Shown: positions 13,874-20,199, numbered from the stretch's first letter. The stretch: DNA of 20,199 nt from JBDRMN01 sp043812055 (GCA_043812055.1 JBDRMN010000079.1:1-20199); one strand, 5' to 3'. Notes: a model not told the origin generated them from the letters alone. Made by a program: numbers and translations.

Positions 13874-15706
13874 ATGAAGGTTCCCCGCCGCCGTAGCGGA
13901 CTCACTACTCTCCTCATCCTCGCACTAATTGCCGCGAGCGTCTACGTGATGTTTGGCGAGCAGGGCGAACCGACTCCTGAAGTTCCCATTACTACTGTTC
14001 AGCAACAGCACAGCGCCGGTGAGATTGAAAAAATTCGCGTGGAAGGAACGGGACTATTGGTCACCCTGAAGTCTGGAGAAATCGAGCGAGCGACTCGACC
14101 ATTGGGTGAATCGCTCACGGATCTCGGGTTAAACAACCCAGCCAGTGGCGTCGTGATTGAGGCCGTGGACTCGACCGGAAGTGAGTTTTGGTTGAATGTG
14201 ATCGCAGGAATCATTCCCTTTGTCCTGATCGCCGCCTTCCTCATCTACATGATGCGGCAAGCCCAATCGCACAATCAAGGCGCGATGAGTTTCGGCCAGT
14301 CCCGCGCCCAGGTCTCCGACAAGACGAAGAACAAAACTACCTTTGACGATGTAGCCGGCGCGAAGGAATCGAAGGAAGAGCTCGTTGAAATTGTTGACTT
14401 CCTCAAAAATCCGAAGAAGTATCTCGCCATGGGAGCGAAAATCCCGAAGGGCGTAATGCTCATCGGCCCTCCGGGAACGGGCAAAACTCTCCTCGCTCGG
14501 GCCGTCGCTGGTGAAGCTAATGTTCCCTTCTTCTCGATCAGCGGTTCCGAATTCGTCGAAATGTTTGTCGGTGTCGGTGCGAGCCGTGTCCGGGATTTAT
14601 TCAAAAAAGCCAAGCGCAATGCTCCGGCAATTGTTTTTGTCGACGAAATTGATGCAGTTGGTAGACAACGCGGTTCAGGACTGGGTGGTGGTCACGACGA
14701 ACGCGAACAGACTCTGAATCAGATCCTGACCGAGATGGACGGTTTCGAAACCAATACGAATGTGATCGTCATGGCGGCAACCAACCGGCCGGATGTACTG
14801 GATCCCGCGTTACTGCGTCCGGGTCGTTTCGATCGTCGTGTCGTGATCGACATGCCCGACGTGAAAGAGCGCGAGGAGATTCTCGGAGTGCACGTCCGCA
14901 ATAAACCCCTCGCCAAAAACGCTGATATTGAAAAGGTCGCCAAGCAAACTCCGGGTTTCACCGGAGCGGACCTCGAGAATTTACTGAATGAAGCAGCCAT
15001 CCTCGCCGCAAAAAAAGGCCTGAAATCGATCAACCAATCCGAGCTCGAGCAATCAATCGAAAAAGTCGCGTTGGGTCCGGAGAAAAAATCCCGCGTACTC
15101 ACAGACGAAGAACGTAAGATTACTGCCTTCCATGAATCCGGTCACGCCGTCGTCTCCCACGCACTCCCCCACACTGATCCGGTGCACAAAGTCTCGATTG
15201 TCTCCCGCGGCATGGCGCTCGGAGTCACCTGGTATCTGCCGGAGCAAGACCGACGGCTGGAGAGTGAGTCCCGTTTCCACGACGAGCTCGCTAGTCTCCT
15301 CGGTGGTCACGTCGCGGAGGAGCTCGTCTTCGGCGAAGTCACTACCGGCAGCAGCAATGATCTCGACCGGGCGAGCAAGATCGCCCGCGCCATGGTGACG
15401 CAATACGGCATGAGTGAGAAGCTTGGTCCGGTAATTTACGGCAAGTCTCACGGTAATATCTTCATCGGCAAAGACCTGATGCACGAACGCGACTATTCTG
15501 AGGAAATGGCCTTTTGTATCGATGGCGAGGTCAAGCGCCTTATCGAATCCGCCTACCAAACCGCCAAATCCATTCTGTTAAAAAACAAGGTGAGATTAAA
15601 GCGCATCGCCGAGCGTCTTCTCGAAGTTGAAAGCCTTACCGCTGAAGAATTCGAGAAACTTTTTGGGGCGAAGAAGATGACAGCAGAAGTGACGGTAAAA
15701 ATTTAA
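13874..15706 (+). CDS. ftsH: ATP-dependent zinc metalloprotease FtsH
   Basis: Membrane-anchored AAA+ protease for quality control of membrane and short-lived cytoplasmic proteins. The protein is 610 residues, full family length. TM1 is at about 10-26 and a small extracytoplasmic domain follows; TM2 is at about 106-127. The AAA module has Walker A GPPGTGKT (198-205), Walker B IVFVDEID (253-260) and the second region of homology (AATNRPDVLDPALLRPGRFDR). The M41 peptidase has HESGH (420-424) and the third zinc ligand Asp496 in SSNDLDRA. All catalytic residues are present. The ATG is preceded by a heptamer array instead of a Shine-Dalgarno. The TAA stop is followed by 84 further open codons in the same frame, from which the next small ORF is read. 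Confidence 0.98.
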   Translation: MKVPRRRSGLTTLLILALIAASVYVMFGEQGEPTPEVPITTVQQQHSAGEIEKIRVEGTGLLVTLKSGEIERATRPLGESLTDLGLNNPASGVVIEAVDSTGSEFWLNVIAGIIPFVLIAAFLIYMMRQAQSHNQGAMSFGQSRAQVSDKTKNKTTFDDVAGAKESKEELVEIVDFLKNPKKYLAMGAKIPKGVMLIGPPGTGKTLLARAVAGEANVPFFSISGSEFVEMFVGVGASRVRDLFKKAKRNAPAIVFVDEIDAVGRQRGSGLGGGHDEREQTLNQILTEMDGFETNTNVIVMAATNRPDVLDPALLRPGRFDRRVVIDMPDVKEREEILGVHVRNKPLAKNADIEKVAKQTPGFTGADLENLLNEAAILAAKKGLKSINQSELEQSIEKVALGPEKKSRVLTDEERKITAFHESGHAVVSHALPHTDPVHKVSIVSRGMALGVTWYLPEQDRRLESESRFHDELASLLGGHVAEELVFGEVTTGSSNDLDRASKIARAMVTQYGMSEKLGPVIYGKSHGNIFIGKDLMHERDYSEEMAFCIDGEVKRLIESAYQTAKSILLKNKVRLKRIAERLLEVESLTAEEFEKLFGAKKMTAEVTVKI

Positions 15707-15733
15707 TTTCTATTTCATTTAAACAACTATAAA

Positions 15734-15958
15734 GTGGAAATCCCTCAAAGTATAACGTCTCAGATAGTTGAAGCAGCAAGACGCCTGGTCTGTAACATTT
15801 TATTTAACAGAGAACCGCTAACCCCTGAACAAAAAGTAACTTGCGCAAAGTGCCAAAATTATTGGAAATCAATATCGCGAGCAGGTGGAAGAGCAATACC
15901 TCCTCCTGGTTTTGGAGAGCGGACTGAAGGTGGTGATGAAAGTCCATTTCTTAATTGA
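15734..15958 (+). CDS. Hypothetical 74-residue Cys-pair protein
   Basis: Not recognised. It starts with GTG, with no in-frame ATG. It has an amphipathic N-terminal half (ITSQIVEAARRLVCNILF), then a CAKC pair near residues 42-45, then a Gly/Pro-rich polar tail (GGRAIPPPGFGERTEGG). A single CxxC could bind a metal with a partner or form a disulfide. The frame is the same as ftsH and is open from the ftsH stop onward, so it may be the remains of a longer C-terminus or a small separate gene. It ends 8 bp before rpiB, consistent with an operon. It looks protein-like, but there is little independent support. Confidence 0.5.
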   Translation: MEIPQSITSQIVEAARRLVCNILFNREPLTPEQKVTCAKCQNYWKSISRAGGRAIPPPGFGERTEGGDESPFLN

Positions 15959-15966
15959 GATAAATA

Positions 15967-16395
15967 ATGATCTTTCTATCAAGCGATCACGCCGGATATC
16001 AGCTCAAAGAAGAACTCAAGCGTGTTCTCGTTGGGAAAAATATTGAATTCGCTGATCTGGGCACGGATTCAGAAGAAGATGTGGATTACTCGGACTTCGG
16101 CCACGCACTCGCGGAGAAAGTTTTGGCTGCGGAAGATTCCCAAGGCGTTGGCATTTGTGGAACCGGATTGGGAATTTCGATGACCCTCAATCGCCACACC
16201 GGTATCCGCGCTGCCCGTTGCGTCAGTACAGAAGACGCCGAGCTGGCCCGGAAACATAATGACGCCAACGTTCTCGTTCTCGCTGGCCGAGAGGCTGATC
16301 CTGAGCTGGCCAAAGAAATCCTGGAAAAATTCCTAAATACCGATTTCGAAGCCGGTCGCCACGAAGATCGGGTTAAAAAAATCGACATCTCGTAA
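15967..16395 (+). CDS. rpiB: Ribose-5-phosphate isomerase B
   Basis: Interconverts ribose 5-phosphate and ribulose 5-phosphate. The protein is 142 residues, typical length. It has the N-terminal SSDHAGYQLKE with the phosphate-binding Asp-His pair, the catalytic Cys in GICGTGLGISM (Cys64), NRHTGIRAA, NDANVLVLAGR and the C-terminal GRHEDRVKKI. A RpiB/LacAB-family sugar isomerase of another specificity is the alternative, but the neighbouring rpe supports the pentose phosphate role. The TAA stop lies inside a palindromic element that begins with the last codon. Confidence 0.95.
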   Translation: MIFLSSDHAGYQLKEELKRVLVGKNIEFADLGTDSEEDVDYSDFGHALAEKVLAAEDSQGVGICGTGLGISMTLNRHTGIRAARCVSTEDAELARKHNDANVLVLAGREADPELAKEILEKFLNTDFEAGRHEDRVKKIDIS

Positions 16396-16419
16396 AGACG
16401 CCCCGCCGGGGCGTCTCCC
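16392..16419. repeat. Short palindromic element, AGACGCCCC type, supplying the rpiB stop
   Basis: The perfect 9-bp stem AGACGCCCC / GGGGCGTCT (16396-16404, 16408-16416) has a GCC loop. Its GTAA left flank contains the rpiB TAA stop. It could act as a transcription-pausing or mRNA-stabilising hairpin between rpiB and rpe, but there is no T-tract. Confidence 0.8.
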
Positions 16420-16420
16420 T

Positions 16421-16448
16421 ATTCCCTAGCACCTAGAACCTAGAACCT
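16421..16448. repeat. Heptamer array directly before rpe
   Basis: ATTCCCT, AGCACCT, AGAACCT, AGAACCT; the rpe ATG follows 3 bp later. It takes the place where a Shine-Dalgarno would be expected. Confidence 0.7.
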
Positions 16449-16451
16449 AAT

Positions 16452-17081
16452 ATGCCCCCACCCCTAAAAATCGCCCCTTCCATTCTCTCCGCCGACTTCG
16501 GCAAATTAAACGAGGAAATCGCGAGTATCGAACCCTATTCCGATTGGTTGCATGTCGACGTGATGGACGGTCATTTCGTTCCGAATCTCACGATCGGCGC
16601 TCCGGTAGTGCAGAGTCTCCAAACAAAACTATTCAAAGATTGCCACCTCATGGTGAGTAAACCCGAGAGATTATTGGCAGACTTCGTAAAAGCAGGCGCA
16701 GACCTGATCACCGTCCATGCGGAAATCGATGGAGTCGAAGACGTTTTGGAGAAAATCCACGAGCTCGGTTGCAAAGCCGGAATTTCAATCAAACCCCAGA
16801 CACCCGTTGAAAATATTAAGAATCTGCTTGCCGGAGTGGATCTCGTACTCGTGATGACCGTCGAGCCCGGTTTCGGTGGACAGGAATTCATCGCCGACTG
16901 CGTGCCCAAAATTTCGGAACTGCGAGAACTCGCTCCCGAGCTCGATATCGCCGTTGACGGCGGGATCAATGCCGAAACAGCCAAAACCGTGAAAGCAGCC
17001 GGTGCTAATGTGCTCGTGGCGGGAAATTACATCTTCGGTTCAAAGAATCGCGAAGAGGCGATTGCGAGCTTGAAAAACTAA
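16452..17081 (+). CDS. rpe: Ribulose-phosphate 3-epimerase
   Basis: Interconverts ribulose 5-phosphate and xylulose 5-phosphate. The protein is a 209-residue TIM barrel. It has IAPSILSADFGKL (Ser and catalytic Asp), the metal and catalytic block LHVDVMDGHFVPNLTIGAP, the ligand His in CHLMVSKP, VMTVEPGFGGQEF and the second catalytic Asp in DIAVDGGIN. It pairs with rpiB 56 bp upstream, giving the two pentose 5-phosphate interconversions that feed transketolase-type steps. A heptamer array fills the spacer. No Shine-Dalgarno is visible. Confidence 0.96.
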   Translation: MPPPLKIAPSILSADFGKLNEEIASIEPYSDWLHVDVMDGHFVPNLTIGAPVVQSLQTKLFKDCHLMVSKPERLLADFVKAGADLITVHAEIDGVEDVLEKIHELGCKAGISIKPQTPVENIKNLLAGVDLVLVMTVEPGFGGQEFIADCVPKISELRELAPELDIAVDGGINAETAKTVKAAGANVLVAGNYIFGSKNREEAIASLKN

Positions 17082-17088
17082 ACATCCA

Positions 17089-17144
17089 CGTTTCAAGTTT
17101 CAAGTTTCACGTTACACGTTCTAAGTTCTAAGTTCTGCGTTTCA
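17089..17144. repeat. Eight-unit perfect-register heptamer array
   Basis: Eight contiguous 7-bp units with consensus MGTTYYA (CGTTTCA, AGTTTCA twice, CGTTACA, CGTTCTA, AGTTCTA, AGTTCTG, CGTTTCA). It fills the gap between the convergent rpe and the WecA-like gene. The TCA of the last unit is the TGA stop of the latter on the minus strand. It is the cleanest array in the window. Confidence 0.85.
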
Positions 17145-18134
17145 ACTTAGTTTCTTCAGCCGATATTTCCGCAGTCGCCAGCCAATCATTAGCATCACCG
17201 CCAATAGCGTCGCCAGCGCAATCAGTTTGCCAAACGCATTATCGATGAAGAGTGCGATCGAGCCAAAAGCTGCGGAGGCTAGATAAACCGCGATCACGGT
17301 TTTGCGTTCACTAAGCCCTGCCGCCAGCAGTCGGTGATGGAGATGTCCAAAGTCACCCTTAAATGGGGATTCTCCCGCGAAGATCCTCCGCAGAATCACC
17401 CAGAGGGCGTCGAGCAGGGGAAATCCGAGGACGAGCGCGGCTGTAGCCACTTTCCCTCCGGAGAAGATCGCCAGCGCAGCGAGCACGAAACCAAGCAGCA
17501 TCGATCCGGAATCTCCGAGCAAAATTTTGGGCGGGGGGAAATTAAAAAACGTGAACGCCAGTGCGGCTCCCGCCAGGATTCCCGCCAGTGCAATTACGGC
17601 GCTTTGATCGAAGTAATGAAAGCCGGAGCGAGCAGCGAGGAAAAAAATTGCGAGTGCCGCCAGTCCGGTGATTCCCGAGCTCAGTCCGGGAACGCCATCC
17701 AGCCAGTTAAGTGAATTAACGAGCAGTAGCACCCACGCCACCGTGAATAAGTCTGCCAGTAAAGTGAAGTGATACTCCGCACCACCGATGCCGAGATTCC
17801 AATCAAAGGCAGCCAGGTCGAAGGTTCCCCCTAGTGGATTCGTGAGATGCGTGATCCCCACGCCCGCCAGAATCAGTATCCCCGCAGCGACGATTTGGAA
17901 AAACAGGCGCAGGAGCGGGGGCAGATTGTAAGCATCGTCGAGAAAAGCAACGATCGCGAGCAGAGTCACTCCCGCGAGCAAACCCAGCACCTCTTTCGTC
18001 AGCGGCAGGAATACCAGTACGGAGATAATAAAGGCGAAGAAAATCGCCACCCCCCCGTAGTAAGGGATCGGTGCCCGCCTGAAGCCAAACTTCTCCGGAT
18101 TATCGAGCAAGCCCAAATGCGGAAAAAACTTCAC
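17142..18134 (-). CDS. WecA/MraY-type undecaprenyl-phosphate sugar-1-phosphate transferase
   Basis: Glycosyltransferase family 4 membrane enzyme that loads a sugar phosphate (in WecA/TagO, GlcNAc-1-P) onto undecaprenyl phosphate to start envelope polymers. It is 330 residues from the GTG at 18134. Motifs: RRAPIPYYGG, the Mg-binding FLDDAYNLPP (Asp66-Asp67), NSLNWLDGVPGL (140-151), LLGDSGSMLLGF (206-217) and the WecA-type GHLHHRLL (253-260). The multi-HLHHR motif favours WecA/TagO over MraY. The frame is open upstream to 18203 and encodes a plausible missing first helix (LPLIFAFLLTSFLTLSA) but has no ATG, GTG or TTG there, so the true start is uncertain. It lies downstream of truB. Confidence 0.9.
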   Translation of the reverse strand: MKFFPHLGLLDNPEKFGFRRAPIPYYGGVAIFFAFIISVLVFLPLTKEVLGLLAGVTLLAIVAFLDDAYNLPPLLRLFFQIVAAGILILAGVGITHLTNPLGGTFDLAAFDWNLGIGGAEYHFTLLADLFTVAWVLLLVNSLNWLDGVPGLSSGITGLAALAIFFLAARSGFHYFDQSAVIALAGILAGAALAFTFFNFPPPKILLGDSGSMLLGFVLAALAIFSGGKVATAALVLGFPLLDALWVILRRIFAGESPFKGDFGHLHHRLLAAGLSERKTVIAVYLASAAFGSIALFIDNAFGKLIALATLLAVMLMIGWRLRKYRLKKLS

Positions 18135-18181
18135 CGCCGAAAGCGTTAGGAAAGAAGTTAGGAGAAAGGCGAAGATGAGTG

Positions 18182-18216
18182 GTAAGTAGTTGATAGTTTG
18201 TAGTTAGTAGTTGGTG
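18182..18216. repeat. Heptamer array (GTAGTTA type) at the 5' end of the WecA-like gene
   Basis: GTAAGTA, GTTGATA, GTTTGTA, GTTAGTA, GTTGGTG in register. It occupies the place where the natural start codon and leader of the transferase should be. Confidence 0.7.
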
Positions 18217-18224
18217 ATAAAAAT

Positions 18225-19145
18225 TTAAAATTGTTGCCCGATCTTTTTCGTTAAAAACTCCTCCTTGTCCCTCTTCTGGTAACTGGCAACTGGTAACTCG
18301 CAACTCACAAAGACCTTCGCCGGCTTCAACGAATGCTTTTTCTCTTCCCGTTCCAAAATCGCCAGCAAGCGACCTTCGAAAAAACCCGCTACTCTGGTTT
18401 CACTGGTTCGCGCCGGAATCTTTTGCCCCATGGAAATTTTCTCAGCCTCGACCCGGGTGAGACTGATTTGAGGAAAAAGAATCCCCTCTTCAAGGGGCAG
18501 CAATTTTTCTGGCCGAATTGATTTCAGCGGCAGCGCCTGATTGATCTGGAAATCGCCCACCCGTGTCCGCGTGAGTTTAGAAAGATAAGCCCCCGTTCCC
18601 AGGCGTTCCCCGAGATCCCGTGCCAGCGCCCGGACATAGGTGCCACTACCACAGTGAATTTTTATTTCCGCCTTGGGGTAGCTGAACTGACGAAGAGCAA
18701 GAGAAAATATTTTGATCTGGCGCGGAGACAGCAGGACTTTCTCTCCTGCCCGCGCCCGCTCATAAGCTGCCTTACCGTCGACCTTGATCGCCGAGAACTG
18801 CGGCGGCAGCTGGCTGATTTTACCGGTAAATTCTTGCAAAACGTTTTCGAGATCATCCCTGGTAAATTCCTGAGCTTTGGGGTCGGCAGTAATTTCTCCA
18901 TCCGCATCACAAGTATTGCTCCGCGCTCCGAAAGTGATTTCCGCTTCATACTCTTTGTCGCAGCCAACTAGGTATTCCAGCAAACGCGTGCCAGCGCCAA
19001 TACCCAAGACCAATACCCCAGTCGCCAGCGGATCGAGCGTCCCCGCGTGACCGATTTTCTTCGTTTTTAGCCGGCGCCGCGCGAAGGCCACGGCGTCATG
19101 CGAAGTAATCCCCGCCGGCTTGTTAATTACGAGGAAGCCATTCAT
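18225..19145 (-). CDS. truB: tRNA pseudouridine(55) synthase
   Basis: Makes pseudouridine 55 in the T-loop of tRNAs. The chosen ATG at 19145 gives 306 residues starting MNGFLVINKPAGITSHD, the usual TruB N-terminus; an ATG three codons earlier (19154) is the alternative. The catalytic Asp is in GHAGTLDPLATGVLVLG. It also has YEAEITFGARSNTCDADGE, LPPQFSAIKVDGKAAYERAR and GTYVRALARDLGERLG. A PUA-like C-terminal part follows. Near the end, CELPVASYQ is encoded by a heptamer repeat array, and the last residues look like random sequence. TAAAAT sits 7 bp before the ATG. It is divergent from nadK. Confidence 0.95.
   Translation of the reverse strand: MNGFLVINKPAGITSHDAVAFARRRLKTKKIGHAGTLDPLATGVLVLGIGAGTRLLEYLVGCDKEYEAEITFGARSNTCDADGEITADPKAQEFTRDDLENVLQEFTGKISQLPPQFSAIKVDGKAAYERARAGEKVLLSPRQIKIFSLALRQFSYPKAEIKIHCGSGTYVRALARDLGERLGTGAYLSKLTRTRVGDFQINQALPLKSIRPEKLLPLEEGILFPQISLTRVEAEKISMGQKIPARTSETRVAGFFEGRLLAILEREEKKHSLKPAKVFVSCELPVASYQKRDKEEFLTKKIGQQF
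18278..18305. repeat. Heptamer array inside the truB C-terminus
   Basis: GGTAACT, GGCAACT, GGTAACT, CGCAACT are contiguous. They are read in frame on the minus strand as the CELPVASYQ segment close to the truB C-terminus. Confidence 0.75.
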
Positions 19146-19152
19146 CCAGCGC

Positions 19153-19175
19153 ATTTTAGCGGAATTAATTAAAAT
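19153..19175. promoter_or_regulatory. Divergent -10 boxes of truB and nadK
   Basis: TAAAAT on the minus strand (19153-19158) lies 7 bp before the truB ATG at 19145. TAAAAT on the plus strand (19170-19175) lies 6 bp before the nadK ATG at 19182. Only 36 bp separate the two start codons, too little for conventional leaders, so both transcripts are probably leaderless. Confidence 0.5.
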
Positions 19176-19181
19176 GAACGC

Positions 19182-20048
19182 ATGTCAAAAGTTGAATTAA
19201 ATATTATTGCGCTTACGGCTCGTGCCAACCTAAAAAGACGCCAGAAGTATTTTGTCTCTCTCATTAAATTTCTTCGCAAAAAAGGCAAGCGTGTACTCTG
19301 TGACAGTAGCACTGCCAAAATCGTGGGAGAGCAAAGTAGCTCGGTCGCCGCGATCAAAAAGTCTGCCGATTTGATCCTGGTTTTTGGTGGAGACGGTGCC
19401 CTGCTCGGTGCCGTACGGAAATTCCACGGGGCGGCAGCCTCCTTCGCCGGAATCCGTCTCGACGGCACTCTTGGTTTTCTCACCGAATACTCTCCCACCA
19501 AAATCAAACCCCTGCTGACTGACTTTTTCCGCGGAAAATTCGAAATTAGCCAGCGGGTTCTGCTCAGCGTAGAAGTCGTCAGAAAAAAGAAGGTCGTCAA
19601 ACGCCTGCAGGCCCTCAATGAAGCCGCCCTCACCCAGAGCAAGCTTGCCCGCCTGATTAAGCTGGATTTTTCAGCCAACCGAAAGAGAATCGCGACCTTC
19701 CATGCCGACGGTGCTTTGGTCGCCACTCCCACCGGATCGACAGCCTACTCCTTGGCGGCGGGTGGCCCGATCGTCGATCCCGAACTCCATTCCTTCATCC
19801 TGACTCCGATCAATCCCCACCTCCTCGCCCACCGCCCTCTGGTGCTTCCCGAACATGCGGTAATCCAAGCCCGTATTAATGATAAGAATGTTACCCTCAC
19901 GGCCGATGGTCAGGTGAATTTCCCGCTACGGATCGGAGACGAAATCATTTTTCGCAAAGCGGACTGGGAATTAAAAGTGATTCATCCCGTCAGTCGTAAC
20001 CATTTTGAAATCTTACGGCAAAAACTTAACTGGGCTGAAAGGGGTTAG
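19182..20048 (+). CDS. nadK: NAD kinase
   Basis: Phosphorylates NAD to NADP. The protein is 288 residues, normal length. It has the family GGDG motif in LVFGGDGALLGAVR (69-72), GTLGFLTEY, the conserved NE in LQALNEAAL (146-147) and the TPTGSTAYSLAAGGPIVDP block (182-200) that binds the nucleotide, followed by TLTADGQV near the C-terminus. The ATG lies 6 bp after a TAAAAT box with no Shine-Dalgarno. An out-of-frame ATG overlaps that box at 19173. Divergent from truB. With nadM at 6091 it completes NMN to NADP conversion. Confidence 0.96.
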   Translation: MSKVELNIIALTARANLKRRQKYFVSLIKFLRKKGKRVLCDSSTAKIVGEQSSSVAAIKKSADLILVFGGDGALLGAVRKFHGAAASFAGIRLDGTLGFLTEYSPTKIKPLLTDFFRGKFEISQRVLLSVEVVRKKKVVKRLQALNEAALTQSKLARLIKLDFSANRKRIATFHADGALVATPTGSTAYSLAAGGPIVDPELHSFILTPINPHLLAHRPLVLPEHAVIQARINDKNVTLTADGQVNFPLRIGDEIIFRKADWELKVIHPVSRNHFEILRQKLNWAERG

Positions 20049-20051
20049 AAA

Positions 20052-20084
20052 TGTTCTAATTGTTCTATCGCTTCGCTTGTTCTA
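20052..20084. repeat. TGTTCTA repeats before the four-helix-bundle gene
   Basis: TGTTCTA occurs three times (20052-20058, 20061-20067, 20078-20084), the first pair 9 bp apart and the last 17 bp further on, immediately before the ATG. Confidence 0.6.
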
Positions 20085-20085
20085 A

Positions 20086-20199
20086 ATGAAATTCAAGTTT
20101 GAAGATCTCGAAGTCTGGAAATTAGCACTGAGCCTCATCAAGCTTGTTAAAGAAATAACAAAGAAATTTCCAGACGAAGAGAAGTTTGTTTTGGTAAGC
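20086..20199 (+). CDS. Four helix bundle protein (23S rRNA IVS-protein family), cut by right edge
   Basis: The 38 visible residues start MKFKFEDLEVWKLAL and continue with helix-forming SLIKLVKEITKKFP. The opening FxFEDLEVWKxA and following helix are the signature of the small four-helix-bundle family first described from intervening sequences in 23S rRNA genes (S23/IVP family, about 115-125 residues). It is here outside any rRNA gene, as is common for stand-alone copies. Function unknown; family members form pentamers and have a basic surface. TGTTCTA repeats lead directly into its start. Confidence 0.88.
   Translation, partial: MKFKFEDLEVWKLALSLIKLVKEITKKFPDEEKFVLVS

Noticed and set aside
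15053..15559. 168-codon minus-strand frame inside ftsH
   Set aside because: Mirror frame of the highly conserved peptidase domain; low likelihood of a separate gene.
16396..16416. Hairpin after rpiB as a Rho-independent terminator
   Set aside because: No T-tract follows on either strand, and the same family lacks T-tracts elsewhere.
1..20199. Alternative genetic code with TGA as Gly
   Set aside because: The WecA-like gene and the 74-residue ORF end at TGA, and no conserved protein needs an in-frame TGA.

Overview
The window is a gene-dense bacterial chromosomal segment of moderate GC, with an unusual amount of repetitive DNA in its short intergenic gaps. Several points suggest a Patescibacteria/CPR-type bacterium: an archaeal-type nicotinamide-nucleotide adenylyltransferase, a long PBP1A-like enzyme with extra domains, a lone four-helix-bundle (23S IVS-family) protein gene, very few Shine-Dalgarno sequences, and short repeat peptides embedded in conserved proteins. 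All housekeeping genes read cleanly in the standard bacterial code and TGA is used as a stop, which argues against the Gracilibacteria/Absconditabacteria code. The phylum assignment is an inference.

Layout. 1-2222 (-): DNA topoisomerase I, cut by the left edge. 2345-3596 (-): three tandem paralogous 127-residue membrane proteins of unknown function, closed by a clear terminator. 3792-4871 (-): rmuC. 4872-5557: a gene-free island of palindromes, including a 30-bp perfect palindrome and a MITE-like unit. 5558-5839 (+): a 93-residue orphan. 6091-6648 (-): nadM. 6882-12546 (-): a compact fmt-dgt-PBP1A operon. 12635-12949 (+): divergent rbfA-like gene. 12991-13716 (-): dapB. 13874-17081 (+): ftsH, a 74-residue Cys-pair ORF, rpiB and rpe. 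17142-19145 (-): truB and a WecA/MraY-type phospho-sugar transferase. 19182-20048 (+): nadK. 20086 to the right edge (+): start of a four-helix-bundle protein.

Functions. The genes cover DNA topology and repair (topA, rmuC), nucleotide and cofactor supply (dgt, nadM, nadK), translation (fmt, rbfA, truB), the non-oxidative pentose phosphate steps (rpiB, rpe), membrane proteolysis (ftsH) and cell-envelope synthesis (dapB, PBP1A, WecA-like).

The most unusual signals are these. (1) About fifteen arrays of degenerate 7-8 bp tandem repeats occur at most gene junctions. Several end exactly on stop codons and two lie inside the coding regions of fmt and truB. (2) A family of short perfect palindromes with a shared GTARAGRC flank occurs four times, and two copies supply a gene's stop codon. 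(3) A RodZ C-terminal-like domain appears to be nested inside the PBP1A between its two catalytic domains. (4) A recurrent TAAAAT box lies 6-7 bp before four start codons, suggesting leaderless transcription. (5) A tandem triplet of equal-length membrane proteins shares an NHNIWE-type motif and pyrimidine-rich leaders.
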